Below are positions 22,136 to 23,083 of a stretch of 23,083 nucleotides of DNA, piece by piece. Source of the DNA: a virus; IMG/VR virus record IMGVR_UViG_3300023253_000017, positions 1 through 23,083 of that record; one strand, 5' to 3'. Under the pieces are notes generated by a model. It had not been told where the DNA came from. It searched no databases and worked only from the letters and a program-made list of their open reading frames with translations. Both the position numbers and the translations under genes were made by a program. The first letter of the stretch is position 1, and every line of letters begins with the position of its first letter.

Positions 22136-23083
22136 ATGAAGAAATTAATTACAATATTAAGCCTTTTATTGACGCTATATATTCCTAACCTATGGGCTAT
22201 GTGTGAGTGTGATATGTGGGTGGGGAGTACGACAGAAGCGGGATTGGTCGAACTCGCCACCGATGAAGAAACCGTAACTGGAGCTTCTGATGCGGTGGTA
22301 TGCACCCCTGGAAATATTACGGCAAAGATGGCGGCACCCGGAGCCATAGGCGGCACAACCCCGGCGGCTGGTGCGTTTACAACCTTAGCCGTTACCCAAA
22401 ATTTTCAGCCCACAAAAGGTTCTGACGTTGCGAGTGCCGGGGCCATGACCCTCGGGAACGGCAACCTGTTTGACATTACCGGAACCACGACGATTAATAC
22501 GATTGTCTCAAAGGGCATTGGAACCATTGTGGTTCTTGAATTTGACGGTGCGCTTCAGTTAACCCATTCAGCCGACTTATTCTTGCCTACCGCTGGAAAT
22601 ATCACAACCGCTGCCGGAGATATTGCTGCTCTGTACGAGTACGCTTCTGGTGACTGGCGGTGTTTTAATTATATGCGGGCTGATGGGACGGTATTGAGTG
22701 GCGTGGCTGCTATCACCAGCGGTTCAATAACGGGAATAACCGACCTTGCCATAGCTGATGGTGGTACTGGAGCAGGGACAGCGGCAGATGCTTTCACGGC
22801 TTTAAAACAGAATGCCACAGGTGCAGCCACAGGCGTTGTTGAACTCGCCACCAATGCCGAAACCGCAGCATTTACAGACGAAAGCCGGGCGGTTACTCCC
22901 GAAGGGCTCGGCTATGCAATGGCTGGTTTGCTGGCTTATGGTGTTCAGTGGGATGAAGATTTGTCAAGTCCGACACTGACACGAACTGGGGCCTTGGCAG
23001 GTTTAGCGGCCGCCGCCAGTCCCGGAAATGCGGCACTTCCTATCCATGCCGCTATGAGACGATGTATTCTGAGCGATGCCGGA
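22136..23083 (+). CDS. Tail fibre protein with signal peptide (partial)
   Basis: The frame is open from ATG 22136 to the window edge (316 codons seen). AGGTGA (22124-22129) precedes the start. The N-terminus is a predicted signal peptide (MKK, a hydrophobic core at about 4-16 and NLWA at 18-21). Two tail-fibre repeats follow: AGLVELATDEETVTG (about 36-50) and TGVVELATNAETAAF with AVTPEGL (about 235-260), both of the Phage_fiber_2 type. GGTTPAAGAFTTLAVT and GGTGAGTAADAF are further fibre-like linkers. Near the cut, VQWDEDLSSPTLTRTG and an MRRCILSDAG end begin a module I recall from phage and prophage fibre tips. It probably binds the host receptor; why it has a signal peptide is unclear. Confidence 0.75.
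   Translation, partial: MKKLITILSLLLTLYIPNLWAMCECDMWVGSTTEAGLVELATDEETVTGASDAVVCTPGNITAKMAAPGAIGGTTPAAGAFTTLAVTQNFQPTKGSDVASAGAMTLGNGNLFDITGTTTINTIVSKGIGTIVVLEFDGALQLTHSADLFLPTAGNITTAAGDIAALYEYASGDWRCFNYMRADGTVLSGVAAITSGSITGITDLAIADGGTGAGTAADAFTALKQNATGAATGVVELATNAETAAFTDESRAVTPEGLGYAMAGLLAYGVQWDEDLSSPTLTRTGALAGLAAAASPGNAALPIHAAMRRCILSDAG

Overview
The window is the packaging, head and tail late region of a tailed, siphovirus-like bacteriophage or prophage. All supported genes are on the + strand and tightly packed, with many ATGA or TAATG stop/start overlaps. The gene order (small terminase, large terminase, gpW-like joiner, portal, protease with nested scaffold, decoration proteins, major capsid, head-tail joiner, gpZ-like protein, tail tube, G/GT chaperones with a -1 frameshift, tape measure, tail tip, fibre) follows the lambda plan. 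Details of the terminase (GpA family) and portal also look lambda-like, while the protease is of the HK97 type. Strong GGAGG ribosome sites and several predicted Sec signal peptides fit a bacterial, probably Gram-negative, host. The host genus cannot be told from this sequence. No integrase, lysis, replication or tRNA genes are seen.

Layout. 1-184: leader with a strong sigma70-type promoter (114-142). 185-1437: a small unknown protein, a 37-aa zinc ribbon, an HNH endonuclease and the small terminase. 1426-2773: an apparent inserted two-gene cassette lying between the terminase genes. It is bounded by a 16-bp direct repeat, and each of its genes is headed by an array of NNGGC pentamers. 2807-4914: large terminase and a small helix-turn-helix protein. 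4915-5488: a noncoding stretch with a 19-bp-stem hairpin and a zinc-binding accessory gene, probably acquired. 5489-11953: gpW-like joiner, second HNH, portal, protease and nested scaffold, two paralogous decoration-type proteins, major capsid, and a tiny signal-peptide ORF. 11954-16074: head-tail completion proteins, two paralogous tail-tube proteins separated by a third HNH gene, and tail chaperones joined by a programmed frameshift. 16071-23083: tape measure, tail-tip proteins, a fibre-like protein and two secreted-looking proteins, the last a tail fibre cut off by the window end.

The core genes build the virion: the terminase cuts and pumps DNA through the portal into a scaffolded, proteolytically matured HK97-fold capsid, and the tail is built on the tape measure. 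Over this core lie several layers of likely mobile or accessory DNA: three HNH genes fitted precisely into gene junctions, the pentamer-headed cassette, the zinc-protein insert, and two duplicated structural gene pairs. The most unusual points are the direct-repeat-bounded cassette with a possible RAMP/Cas7-like protein, and signal peptides on tail-region proteins.
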